Shown: piece after piece, positions 23,095 to 30,866 of the stretch | How positions within the stretch are numbered: the first letter of the stretch is position 1 | How the letters are laid out: each line of letters opens with the position of its first letter | Source: NORP181 sp047623555 | Lineage (GTDB): Bacteria > Pseudomonadota > Alphaproteobacteria > Rhodobacterales > Rhodobacteraceae | DNA: 32,082 nucleotides | Direction: 5' to 3' | Assembly: GCA_047623555.1 (NCBI GenBank) | Contig: JBLHMP010000041.1 | Location: 1 to 32,082 of the forward strand | Notes under the pieces: model-generated | Database searches by the model: none | Seen by the model: the letters and a program-made list of their open reading frames with translations, nothing else | What the model was told of the DNA's origin: nothing | Position numbers and translations under genes: made by a program

Positions 23095-24363
23095 CTAATG
23101 CGTGTTATGCTGAGAGCCAGTGCCCTCTTCATCCAAAATCCCATAACCAGTGCGAAACCGATCCATCCGGAACCCGGTTGCCGCCTCATGCGGGCGATCG
23201 GTGGCAATCAGATGCGCAAAACAATGACCGGATGCTGGCACCGCCTTGAACCCGCCATAACACCAGCCGCAATCTATATAGAGACCGTCAATTTCGGTCT
23301 TGTCGATGATGGGCGAACCATCCGGCGTCATGTCCATGATACCGCCCCAGGATCGCAGAATCTTGGCCTTGCCGATCATCGGCATCAGGGTCATGCCGGC
23401 CTCCATCACATGTTCCACCATCGGCAGATTGCCGCGCGCCGCATAGGTGGCATATGAGTCGAGATCGCCGCCAAACACCAATCCGCCCTTATCGGACTGG
23501 CTGATATAAAAATGCCCCATGCCAAAGGTCACCACATGATCAATCACTGGTTTTAACCCTTCGGTGACAAAGGCCTGCAACACATGGCTCTCAATCGGCA
23601 GGCGCATTCCGGCCATCGCCGCCACCTGTCCGGATCGACCCGCAACCACGATAGCAACCTTTTTGGCCTTGATCGCACCACGTGTGGTTTGCACACCTTT
23701 GACCACGCCGCCAACTATATCTATGCCAGTGACTTCGCAGTTTTGCAGGATATCGACGCCGCGACTGTCAGCGCCGCGCGCATAGCCCCAGGCCACCGCA
23801 TCGTGACGCGCGGTGCCGCCGCGTGGATGATACAAGCCCCCAAAGATCGGGAACCGCACATTGTCGTAGTCCAGATAAGGCAGATGTTTGCGTACCCCGT
23901 CACGATCCAGCAGGATCGCGTCATCGCCCTGATTGATCATCGCATTGCCGCGCCGCGCAAAGGCATCACGCTGACCGTCGGAATGGAACAGATTGAACAC
24001 GCCGCGCTGCGAATGCATGACGTTATAATTCAGATCCTGCTCAAGCCCCTCCCAAAGCTTGAGAGAATGCGAATAAAATTCCGAATTGCCCGGCAGGAAA
24101 TAGTTTGCCCGTACAATCGTCGTGTTCCGGCCAATGTTACCGCCGCCGATATAACCTTTTTCGAGCACCGCCACATTGGTCAGCCCATGCACGCTCGCCA
24201 GATAATGCGCTGTTGCCAGACCATGACCACCACCGCCAATGATCAGAATATCATATTCGGCCTTGGGTTCAGGGTCACGCCAATGGGGCCCCCAACCTTT
24301 GTTGCCAGTCAGGCCTTCTTTCAGCACCCGAAGACCGGAAAAGCGTCCCTTTAGTGATCCCAT
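23095..24363 (-). CDS. soxB: sarcosine oxidase, beta subunit
   Basis: A 422-residue flavoprotein of the D-amino-acid oxidase fold and the site of sarcosine oxidation. It has the FAD-binding motif IIGGGGHGLATAHYLA (residues 41-56) and RNTTIVRANYF. RGGTARHDAVAWG holds His187, which by analogy with known beta subunits is the covalent FMN attachment site. The C-terminal IDCGWCYGGFKAVPASGHCFAHLIA closes the flavin site. I start at ATG 24363 because AGGAG is eight bases upstream; the frame extends 19 codons further without a Shine-Dalgarno. It heads the operon. Confidence 0.96.
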   Translation of the reverse strand: MGSLKGRFSGLRVLKEGLTGNKGWGPHWRDPEPKAEYDILIIGGGGHGLATAHYLASVHGLTNVAVLEKGYIGGGNIGRNTTIVRANYFLPGNSEFYSHSLKLWEGLEQDLNYNVMHSQRGVFNLFHSDGQRDAFARRGNAMINQGDDAILLDRDGVRKHLPYLDYDNVRFPIFGGLYHPRGGTARHDAVAWGYARGADSRGVDILQNCEVTGIDIVGGVVKGVQTTRGAIKAKKVAIVVAGRSGQVAAMAGMRLPIESHVLQAFVTEGLKPVIDHVVTFGMGHFYISQSDKGGLVFGGDLDSYATYAARGNLPMVEHVMEAGMTLMPMIGKAKILRSWGGIMDMTPDGSPIIDKTEIDGLYIDCGWCYGGFKAVPASGHCFAHLIATDRPHEAATGFRMDRFRTGYGILDEEGTGSQHNTH

Positions 24364-24425
24364 GATTGCGACTCCTGACTGTGTTGGACGGATAAGACCA
24401 ACTTGATCCCGAAGTATCAATGCCT

Positions 24426-24435
24426 GAGGCGCCTC
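24426..24435. promoter_or_regulatory. palindrome in the region upstream of soxB
   Basis: GAGGCGCCTC is a perfect ten-bp palindrome, 63-72 bases upstream of the soxB start, and a plausible operator position. I could not identify -35/-10 boxes in this 222-base intergenic region. Confidence 0.3.
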
Positions 24436-24537
24436 TTTTCGACATTTTCAGGTCAGCGGGCAACCAATGACGTATCTCTTAAGTAAGAAGAGCAATAATA
24501 GGTCGTCCTGCCGCCGCTTTCTTTCAAATATTCCTGT

Positions 24538-24570
24538 CCCCAGCCCAATCGTCTGCGTGTCGGGCCGGGG
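24538..24570 (-). terminator. gdhA terminator-like hairpin
   Basis: On the minus strand CCCCGGCCC and GGGCTGGGG pair over nine bp with one G-U and a 15-base loop, starting 15 bases after the glutamate dehydrogenase stop. No T-run follows, so it may act with Rho or only protect the 3' end. Confidence 0.4.
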
Positions 24571-24585
24571 TTAGTGCAATCTGGG

Positions 24586-26016
24586 TTAAAGACCTTTGGC
24601 GCGATAGCTGGCCGCAACCTTGCCGATCGACACCAGATAAGCGGCAGTGCGCAAATCCTGAACATCATCGCGACTGTGCCAGACTTCGCGCATGGACTGG
24701 TAGGCAATGCGCATCGTGTCATCTAAACCTGACCGCACCAGCTCCAACTCACCAGCTCCGCGCAGATACTTATTTTTGAATTCCGGCGTCATCGACCAGG
24801 CATCCCCCATGTGTTCGTCAAGACGTGTCAATTCGTCGATCACCAGCTGATGACGCGACTCTTCCTGGCGCCGTTGCATCCGACCAAAGCGGATATGACT
24901 AAGGTTCTTGACCCATTCAAAATAGGAAACCGTCACCCCACCCGCATTGGCATACATATCGGGAATGATAACCGTGCCTTTGTCGCGCAAAATTGCGTCG
25001 CCGCCCGCAGTCACCGGACCATTGGCCGCCTCGATGATCAGCGGCGCCCTGATACGGGCCGCATTGGACAGGTTGATAACCCCCTCAAGAGCCGCCGGAA
25101 TAAGAATGTCACAGTCTTCTTCAAGAACCGCGGCCCCCTCGGCAGTATGAGTGGCATCGGGATAGCCGGTGATGCCGCCATGTTTGACGATCCACTGATG
25201 CACCGCCTCGACGTCCAGACCGGCTGGGTTAGACAAGGCGCCATCGCGTTCAATAATACCGATGATAATCGAGCCATCCTCTTCGGAGAGGAATTTGGCC
25301 GCGTGATAGCCCACATTGCCAAGCCCCTGCACGATCACCCGCTTGCCATCAAGCGTGCCGGTCATGTTGGCCTTTTTCATGCCCTCCGGATCCCGAAAGA
25401 ATTCCTGCAAGGCATATTGCACACCGCGACCTGTCGCCTCGACCCGACCGGAAATGCCGCCGGCGTTCAGCGGTTTGCCGGTCACGCAAGCCTTGGCATT
25501 GATGTCGGTGGTGTTCATTCGCGCGTATTGATCGGCGATCCAGGCCATTTCACGTTCGCCAGTCCCCATATCCGGGGCCGGTACGTTTTGTGATGGGTGA
25601 ATCAGGTCGCGTTTTGCCAGTTCATAGGCAAAGCGTCGGGTGATCCGTTCCAATTCGTGTTCTTCATATTGGCGCGGATCAATGCGCAACCCGCCCTTTG
25701 AACCGCCGAACGGCGCCTCGACCAAGGCGCATTTATAGGTCATCAGCGCCGCCAGCGCCTCGACCTCGTCCTGATTGACGCTCATGGCGAAACGAATACC
25801 GCCTTTTACCGGCTCCATATGTTCTGAATGCACAGATCGGTAGCCAGTAAAGGTTTGGATCTGGCCACGCAGCCGCACACCAAAGCGCACGGTATAGGTC
25901 GCATTGCAAACCCTGATTTTCTCTTCGAGCCCTGGGGGCAGGTCCATCAAGGCCACCGCCCTGTTAAACATCAGATCAACACTTTCACGAAAGCTTGGCT
26001 CAACAATCTGGGTCAT
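24586..26016 (-). CDS. gdhA: glutamate dehydrogenase
   Basis: A 476-residue Glu/Leu/Phe/Val dehydrogenase, interconverting glutamate and 2-oxoglutarate plus ammonium. The substrate domain shows EPVKGGIRFAMSV (68-80), MTYKCALVEAPFGGSKGG with the catalytic-lysine region (92-109), and NVPAPDMGTGEREMAWI. The nucleotide domain has IVQGLGNVGYHAAKFL and IEAANGPVT. Cofactor choice (NAD or NADP) is not certain from sequence. I prefer the ATG at 26016, six bases after AAAAGGG; an ATG two codons earlier directly abuts that site. It is transcribed alone, divergent from the Tad-like genes. Confidence 0.94.
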   Translation of the reverse strand: MTQIVEPSFRESVDLMFNRAVALMDLPPGLEEKIRVCNATYTVRFGVRLRGQIQTFTGYRSVHSEHMEPVKGGIRFAMSVNQDEVEALAALMTYKCALVEAPFGGSKGGLRIDPRQYEEHELERITRRFAYELAKRDLIHPSQNVPAPDMGTGEREMAWIADQYARMNTTDINAKACVTGKPLNAGGISGRVEATGRGVQYALQEFFRDPEGMKKANMTGTLDGKRVIVQGLGNVGYHAAKFLSEEDGSIIIGIIERDGALSNPAGLDVEAVHQWIVKHGGITGYPDATHTAEGAAVLEEDCDILIPAALEGVINLSNAARIRAPLIIEAANGPVTAGGDAILRDKGTVIIPDMYANAGGVTVSYFEWVKNLSHIRFGRMQRRQEESRHQLVIDELTRLDEHMGDAWSMTPEFKNKYLRGAGELELVRSGLDDTMRIAYQSMREVWHSRDDVQDLRTAAYLVSIGKVAASYRAKGL

Positions 26017-26349
26017 ACACATCCCTTTTCAAAATTAACGACTCACTTTGGGTACAGTTGTGGCTCCTAGAGTATGACGAGACGATGAAATTGTGCGGCT
26101 TTTTTAGGCGAATCGCAAAATACGCGAAACAAAAATACCTTTCCAATCCAAATCCGCAGTTTCCGCCTGACTGTTTCCGCCTGTTCAACAACCAGGGCTG
26201 TGGCTGCGGATCGTCGAACGATTCACTTCAATGGGCCTTGTATTGCTGCATCCGTGCCCAATTTTGGTCACGTTTGTGGGTCAATACAGGCAGGAAACTT
26301 TGCGTCCAGCCGTTATCAACGATTCCGTTAGCGGCGAGAAAGGAAAGCC
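26017..26349. other. divergent intergenic region, gdhA / tadG-like
   Basis: These 333 bases hold the two divergent promoters but no gene I can support; a 63-codon minus-strand frame here has an odd Cys/Tyr-rich composition and no ribosome-binding site. The only repeat noticed is GTTTCCGCCTG twice in direct orientation (26159-26169 and 26173-26183), 14 bases apart, which could be tandem activator half-sites. The segment is AT-richer than the coding DNA. No clear -35/-10 pair was found. Confidence 0.5.
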
Positions 26350-28140
26350 ATGTACCCGAATACTGAAAACTCGGACACTGCTGACCAAATGACAGCTTTC
26401 GTTCGGCGGTCCCGCTTTGCCCGCTCTCTAAAGTGCTTTGTAAAAGACGATAGTGGCGTGATGCTGGTTTTCGGCGTCTACATCTTTATCCTGATCCTCA
26501 TGATGGGCGGCATCGGCATTGATCTGATGCGGTTCGAACGGGATCGGAGCAATTTGCAATCGACCCTTGATCGCGCCGTTTTGGCGGCTGCGGATCTTGA
26601 CCAGACACTGAACCCAGAGGCCGTCGTCGAAGACTATTTCAACAAAGCCGGCCTGTCAGAATTCCTGATATCTGTGACCGTTGATGACGGTTTGGGCTAC
26701 CGGGTTGTGTCTGCATTGGCCAGCTCAACAATACAAACCCAGTTCATGCGCATGACCGGTGTCGACACCCTGGAAGCGCCCGCCACCGGAACAGCCGAAG
26801 AACGCATTGATGGCGTTGAAATCTCGCTGATTTTGGATGTTTCCGGCTCAATGGGCAGCAACAGCCGCCTGACCAACCTGAAAGTCGCCGCACGCGATTT
26901 CATCGATACAATGATGGACAACAGTGTCGAGGGCAAAGTGTCGATCTCGATCGTGCCCTACGCCACGCAAGTCTCTGCACCTCAGTATCTTTTTGACGAA
27001 CTTACGGTTTCCCAAGAGTACGACGGCACTTTGAATGAGGACGGCTATTCGCGCTGCATCAACTTTGAGTCATCCGATTTCAACACCACATCACTCGACC
27101 TTGATGTCGAAATGCAACGCACCATGCATTTCGACCCTTGGTATAATCGGGATGGTCGCGACGATGACCCCGAAAAATTGGTCAGCAGCCCAGTGTGCGA
27201 AGATTATGACTCTGGCCGTGAAATGATGGTTTTGCAAAAGGACCGCGATGCGCTCAAGAGCTTTATCTCGAGCTTTGAAGCCAGAGGCAATACGTCCATC
27301 GATGTGGGCATGAAATGGGGCACAGCCTTGTTGGATCCAAGCCTTAAGCCTGCTGTCACAAACATGATCGGAAACAATTTTATCAGTTCAGATTTCGCCC
27401 AACGCCCCCATACCTATAACGATGGCGAAACCATCAAGGTTATCGTTTTGATGACAGACGGCAAAAACACATCGCAATATTTCATCGAAGACGATTTTCG
27501 CACCGGTGATTCCAACATCTGGTGGAACAATGAACAAGAGGAATATTCGGTCTATATTGGTCTTGATGAAGATGACAAAGACAACGACGGAATCACCCAG
27601 GAAGGGATGTTCTTTTGGCCAGGTGACCAGTTTCAGTATGACCGCTGGCACGATCACGCCTATGGCGAAGGCACATACGAAGAAACCACCTATGAACGGG
27701 TCTGTAAATCATATCGCCGAAATGGATCGTGCAAACGCTATCAAACAGTCGCAAGCACAGCTGTTGTTGACGAGCCCGGTAGCGCCGAAATCGTCAGCTA
27801 TCCTGATTTGTGGGCCTACACATCTATAAAATGGAACCTTTACAATCACTACTACCCATGGATGTACGACAGCACGGCACGGAATGACTGGTACTACGAT
27901 GTGAGAAGCAGTGTTGGCACCACAACCAAGAATGCGCGCACCCATGCCATCTGCGAAGCGGCAAAAAACAATTCGGTATTGATCTATACCATCGCCTTTG
28001 AGGCCCCGTCTGACGGTGAGGTGGTCCTGAAGGATTGTGCCAGCTCGGCCAGCCACTTCTTTAGTGTATCAGGTGTGGAAATTGTTCATGCATTCGATGC
28101 CATAGCATCGTCTATTAGACAATTGAGGTTGACCCAATGA
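26350..28140 (+). CDS. TadG-like pilus-assembly protein with von Willebrand A domain
   Basis: A 596-residue protein with one N-terminal membrane helix (VMLVFGVYIFILILMMGGIGI, about 37-57), followed by the TadE/TadG-type stretch DLMRFERDRSNLQSTLDRAVLAAADL. The von Willebrand A domain starts at ISLILDVSGSMGS, with the metal-binding DxSxS at Asp163, Ser165 and Ser167, and resumes at VIVLMTDGKNT (364-374) and VLIYTIAFEAP (543-553). Between, residues about 375-530 are a Trp/Tyr/Asp-rich insertion with a calcium-loop-like DKDNDG (409-414). Such proteins sit in the inner membrane, facing the periplasm, in Tad pilus systems. The Shine-Dalgarno AAAGGA is five bases before the ATG. It overlaps the next gene as ATGA. 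Confidence 0.85.
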   Translation: MYPNTENSDTADQMTAFVRRSRFARSLKCFVKDDSGVMLVFGVYIFILILMMGGIGIDLMRFERDRSNLQSTLDRAVLAAADLDQTLNPEAVVEDYFNKAGLSEFLISVTVDDGLGYRVVSALASSTIQTQFMRMTGVDTLEAPATGTAEERIDGVEISLILDVSGSMGSNSRLTNLKVAARDFIDTMMDNSVEGKVSISIVPYATQVSAPQYLFDELTVSQEYDGTLNEDGYSRCINFESSDFNTTSLDLDVEMQRTMHFDPWYNRDGRDDDPEKLVSSPVCEDYDSGREMMVLQKDRDALKSFISSFEARGNTSIDVGMKWGTALLDPSLKPAVTNMIGNNFISSDFAQRPHTYNDGETIKVIVLMTDGKNTSQYFIEDDFRTGDSNIWWNNEQEEYSVYIGLDEDDKDNDGITQEGMFFWPGDQFQYDRWHDHAYGEGTYEETTYERVCKSYRRNGSCKRYQTVASTAVVDEPGSAEIVSYPDLWAYTSIKWNLYNHYYPWMYDSTARNDWYYDVRSSVGTTTKNARTHAICEAAKNNSVLIYTIAFEAPSDGEVVLKDCASSASHFFSVSGVEIVHAFDAIASSIRQLRLTQ

Positions 28141-28673
28141 TATCATCACTGCGACATCCGCTGCGACGATTCAGACGCTCAGAAAAGGGGTCGGCAACCG
28201 TTGAATTTGCCATCACCTTTCCGATCATGCTGCTTTTCCTGCTCTCTGGAATTGAGCTGTCATTTGTCAACCTGCGTCACTCGATGCTGGAACGTGCGGT
28301 GGACCTGACAGTACGCGACATTCGTCTTGGCACCGGCACGGCGCCGCAACATGACGAGATCAAAAACATGATCTGTGTTCGCGCCGGGTTTATCGACAAT
28401 TGCGCGGACAACCTGCGTCTTGAGATGATCCAGGTCGATCCGCGCAATTGGACCGCTATTCCGGCCGAAGCCGATTGCACAGATAAATCTGTAGAAGTTG
28501 CTCCGGTCCGCGCGTTTGTAAACGGCCTGGACAACGAACTAATGATCCTTCGGGCCTGCGCCAAATTTGACCCGGTGTTCCCAACCAGCGGCTTGGGGGC
28601 TGATCTGGCCAGCGGAACCGGTGGCCAATACGCCTTGGTCTCAACAACGGCCTTTGTACAGGAGCCGCAGTGA
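28137..28673 (+). CDS. TadE-like pseudopilin-type membrane protein
   Basis: A 178-residue protein with the TadE-like N-terminus: a basic leader, then KGSATVEFAITFPIMLLFLLSGIEL, where the glycine at 18 and Glu23 resemble the prepilin-peptidase site and following glutamate of pseudopilins. The rest is periplasmic, with cysteines at CVRAGFIDNC, EADC and RACAKF that could form disulfides. In Tad systems TadE and TadF are minor pilins needed for pilus assembly. It overlaps the TadG-like gene by four bases and the next gene by one base. Confidence 0.85.
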   Translation: MISSLRHPLRRFRRSEKGSATVEFAITFPIMLLFLLSGIELSFVNLRHSMLERAVDLTVRDIRLGTGTAPQHDEIKNMICVRAGFIDNCADNLRLEMIQVDPRNWTAIPAEADCTDKSVEVAPVRAFVNGLDNELMILRACAKFDPVFPTSGLGADLASGTGGQYALVSTTAFVQEPQ

Positions 28674-29227
28674 TGGAATGCCTTTCAGAAATCAAAGCCC
28701 GTCTACGGGTCTTTCGCGCCGAAACAGACGCCAGTGTCTCGGTCGAATTCATCTTGGTCATGCCGATGCTGTTCTGGGCATTCATGGCAAGCTATGTCTT
28801 TTTTGACGGCTATCGGCAAAGCTCGATCAACCTCAAGGCCGCCTATACAATCGGCGATCTGATTTCGCGAGAAACCGATCCAATCAATGATAATTATCTG
28901 GACAGCATGTACTCGCTGCACCGGCTGCTGACGCACGCCACGTCTTCGACCACATTACGGGTGACCGTGGTGCGCTGGAACGAAGACGACAATCGGTTCT
29001 ATCGTGACTGGTCCGAATCACGCGGCGACATTATGCCGTTGACCTCGGCAGAGGTGCTATTGCTGAACGATAAATTGCCAGCCATGCCGAATGCCGAACG
29101 CGTCATTCTAGTTGAAACGACAAATTCGTTTTTCCCAGTTTACAAAGTTGGCCTTGAGACACTGTCGCTGGACAACTTCGTCTTTACCCGGCCACGTTTC
29201 GCACCTCAGGTAGTTTGGGAGTCGTGA
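28673..29227 (+). CDS. TadF-like pseudopilin-type membrane protein
   Basis: A 184-residue protein whose N-terminus repeats the TadE/F layout: basic leader, then DASVSVEFILVMPMLFWAFMASYVFFDGY with Glu25 after the putative cleavage region. The periplasmic part is unrelated in detail to the TadE-like neighbour and lacks its cysteines. I start at ATG 28673, sharing its A with the previous stop (TGATG), eight bases after GGAG; a GTG one codon earlier is also possible. The stop codon lies inside the first unit of a 32-bp tandem duplication. Confidence 0.82.
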   Translation: MECLSEIKARLRVFRAETDASVSVEFILVMPMLFWAFMASYVFFDGYRQSSINLKAAYTIGDLISRETDPINDNYLDSMYSLHRLLTHATSSTTLRVTVVRWNEDDNRFYRDWSESRGDIMPLTSAEVLLLNDKLPAMPNAERVILVETTNSFFPVYKVGLETLSLDNFVFTRPRFAPQVVWES

Positions 29228-29285
29228 TCTCTGGTCACGATTACCATTAGGATTCGTGATCTCTGGTCACGATGATCATTTGGAT
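29222..29285. repeat. 32-bp tandem duplication containing twin hairpins
   Basis: Two adjacent 32-base units (29222-29253 and 29254-29285) match at 29 positions. Each starts with the identical 20-mer TCGTGATCTCTGGTCACGAT, itself a palindrome (TCGTGA, seven-base loop, TCACGA). Unit one carries the TadF-like stop codon and, in its second half, the stop codon of the convergent gene; unit two encodes that gene's last residues. It may serve as a bidirectional terminator. Confidence 0.85.
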
Positions 29286-29726
29286 TATCTGTGACATTGC
29301 CTTGGTCTGCGACCCCGGCGTCACGCCGCCAATGCCGATGCTTTTACCAAAGCGCCACCACAGACCGGGTTGCCAAACACGTGACTGCCGCGCCGCCGAG
29401 CGGATCAGAAACCCGTTTGATGGTTTGAACGCCAGAAACCCGGAATCCACCGACTTGATGTCGTCGACCTTGACGATCAGCCGCCCGTTGCTGTCACGAA
29501 GTTCGGTTGCTGTCAGTTCAATCCACAGGCCCGTTGCCCGGCGCATTTTATCCGCCAGCCAGATGGCTGCGGCGCCAACACCAATCAAAAACAGCTGGGC
29601 CCTGAAATCCGGCGATGTCGAAAATGCGAGGTAGAGCAACATGACACCGATTGCAGCCAGGATTCCGACCCCCAGCCAACGGCGTACTTGCGACACAGAC
29701 ACCACCGCCAAGACTTCATCGTTCAT
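29247..29726 (-). CDS. two-helix membrane protein of unknown function
   Basis: A 159-residue protein with two adjacent membrane helices (about 16-35, WLGVGILAAIGVMLLYLAFS, and 42-58, AQLFLIGVGAAAIWLAD), then a soluble domain with strands LWIELTATELRDSNGRLIVKVDDIKSVD and a tail RFGKSIGIGGVTPGSQTKAMSQIIQMIIV. The soluble part recalls small PH-like domains found after paired helices, but I cannot name a family. The C-terminus (VTRDHES) is encoded by the duplicated repeat, so it may have been altered by the duplication. It is convergent with the TadF-like gene. Confidence 0.75.
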   Translation of the reverse strand: MNDEVLAVVSVSQVRRWLGVGILAAIGVMLLYLAFSTSPDFRAQLFLIGVGAAAIWLADKMRRATGLWIELTATELRDSNGRLIVKVDDIKSVDSGFLAFKPSNGFLIRSAARQSRVWQPGLWWRFGKSIGIGGVTPGSQTKAMSQIIQMIIVTRDHES

Positions 29727-29799
29727 GTTCCATCCCCGAATTTCGTACGCCAGACCGGCGCGTTGGCGGGCTTAGCCTGAAACCGGCCTAGGGAACAGC

Positions 29800-30756
29800 C
29801 TAAACCGCAGCCTGACGGGCTACACGCACCTCGCCGCCTGCCTCTTCGGGTTCATCATCCGACATTTCCGCTGGAAACCCCTGGGCCCGAATGTCGAGGC
29901 CGGTGGCGTCCTCAAGTCGGCGAATGATGTTCGGTGACAACTCGCGCGGGCCATAGCGCTCAATACCATCAGCAAAGATACCAACCAACAATGGGCTAAT
30001 ATCCAATGCGATATTGGCGCGGTCGGCCACGTCCTGAAACAGGCCGATATCCTTGGCCACCAAATCCATGGTGAACGAAATATCGCGGCTGCCATTCAGG
30101 ATCACCTGACTTTCGGTTTCATGCACAAACGACGTGCCCGACGACATTTTGATCGCCTCATAGGTCACGCCCAAATCCATGCCCGCGCCTTTGGCCACGG
30201 TCAGCGCCTCGGCACAGCTCACCAGATTGGCGGTGGCCAGATAGTTGGTGATGACCTTCAAAATACTGGCCGACCCCAATTCACCAGTGTGCAAAATGCG
30301 CCGCCCCATGACGGTCAGCAGCGGCAGAATGCGATCAAACGCCTCCCGCTCACAACCCGCGAAAATGCTGATATTGCCGGTATCGGCGCGATGACAACCG
30401 CCCGAAACCGGGCAATCCACCGCCGCGCCCCCACGTGCCGCAACCAGCCCGCCCAAACGGCGCACTTCGTCGGCATCGGTTGTCGACATCTCCATCCAGA
30501 TTTTACCGGTGGATATTTCCGGCAACATCTGCTGCATCACCACATCCGAAGCCGCCGGGTTTGGCAGGCAGGTGATAACAACATCACAGTCCCGCATCAG
30601 CTGTGACGCATCCGCCGCAGCCAATGCACCCTCGGCTACCTTTGCAGCAACCAAATCCGGGTTCAAATCCAACACCGTCAACGCCACGCCATTGCGCAAC
30701 AAGCTGCCTGATAATTTGCCACCGACATTTCCAAGGCCAATAAATCCAACGCGCAT
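29800..30756 (-). CDS. NAD(P)-dependent oxidoreductase, 3-hydroxyisobutyrate dehydrogenase family
   Basis: A 318-residue beta-hydroxyacid dehydrogenase. The nucleotide motif GLGNVG is at residues 7-12, followed by Asp30 (TVLDLNP). The substrate motif DCPVSGG at 114-120 continues as HRADTGNISIFAG, and the catalytic lysine is Lys167 with Asn171 in GSASILKVITNYLA. The natural substrate cannot be told from sequence; relatives act on 3-hydroxyisobutyrate, tartronate semialdehyde and others. The C-terminal 20 residues are acidic and then basic (DDEPEEAGGEVRVARQAAV), beyond the usual fold. GGAGAG precedes the ATG by six bases. It is divergent from the Fe-S protein gene. Confidence 0.9.
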   Translation of the reverse strand: MRVGFIGLGNVGGKLSGSLLRNGVALTVLDLNPDLVAAKVAEGALAAADASQLMRDCDVVITCLPNPAASDVVMQQMLPEISTGKIWMEMSTTDADEVRRLGGLVAARGGAAVDCPVSGGCHRADTGNISIFAGCEREAFDRILPLLTVMGRRILHTGELGSASILKVITNYLATANLVSCAEALTVAKGAGMDLGVTYEAIKMSSGTSFVHETESQVILNGSRDISFTMDLVAKDIGLFQDVADRANIALDISPLLVGIFADGIERYGPRELSPNIIRRLEDATGLDIRAQGFPAEMSDDEPEEAGGEVRVARQAAV

Positions 30757-30805
30757 TTTACTCTCTCCATTTACTTATCCCTAGGTGCGGTGCCGCGCAG
30801 CGCCC

Positions 30806-30823
30806 GTCGCACTCGTTTGCGAC
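30806..30823. promoter_or_regulatory. operator-like palindrome between divergent genes
   Basis: GTCGCA and TGCGAC form a perfect six-bp inverted repeat with a six-base spacer (CTCGTT), midway in the 110-base gap between the oxidoreductase and the Fe-S protein. It is well placed to bind a regulator for either gene, but no regulator gene is adjacent. Confidence 0.35.
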
Positions 30824-30866
30824 CTTAGCGATTGCCTGTGGCGACATCCCCCGGTAGCGTCACCAA

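Noticed and set aside
23584..24354. 256-codon open frame antisense to soxB
   Set aside because: Fully covered by soxB; composition is that of a reverse-strand shadow.
24811..25593. 260-codon open frame antisense to gdhA
   Set aside because: Shadow of a highly conserved gene; no domain, and no promoter context.
26000..26191. 63-codon minus-strand frame in the gdhA/tadG gap
   Set aside because: Composition is odd, no Shine-Dalgarno, and it overlaps the gdhA leader; more likely non-coding.
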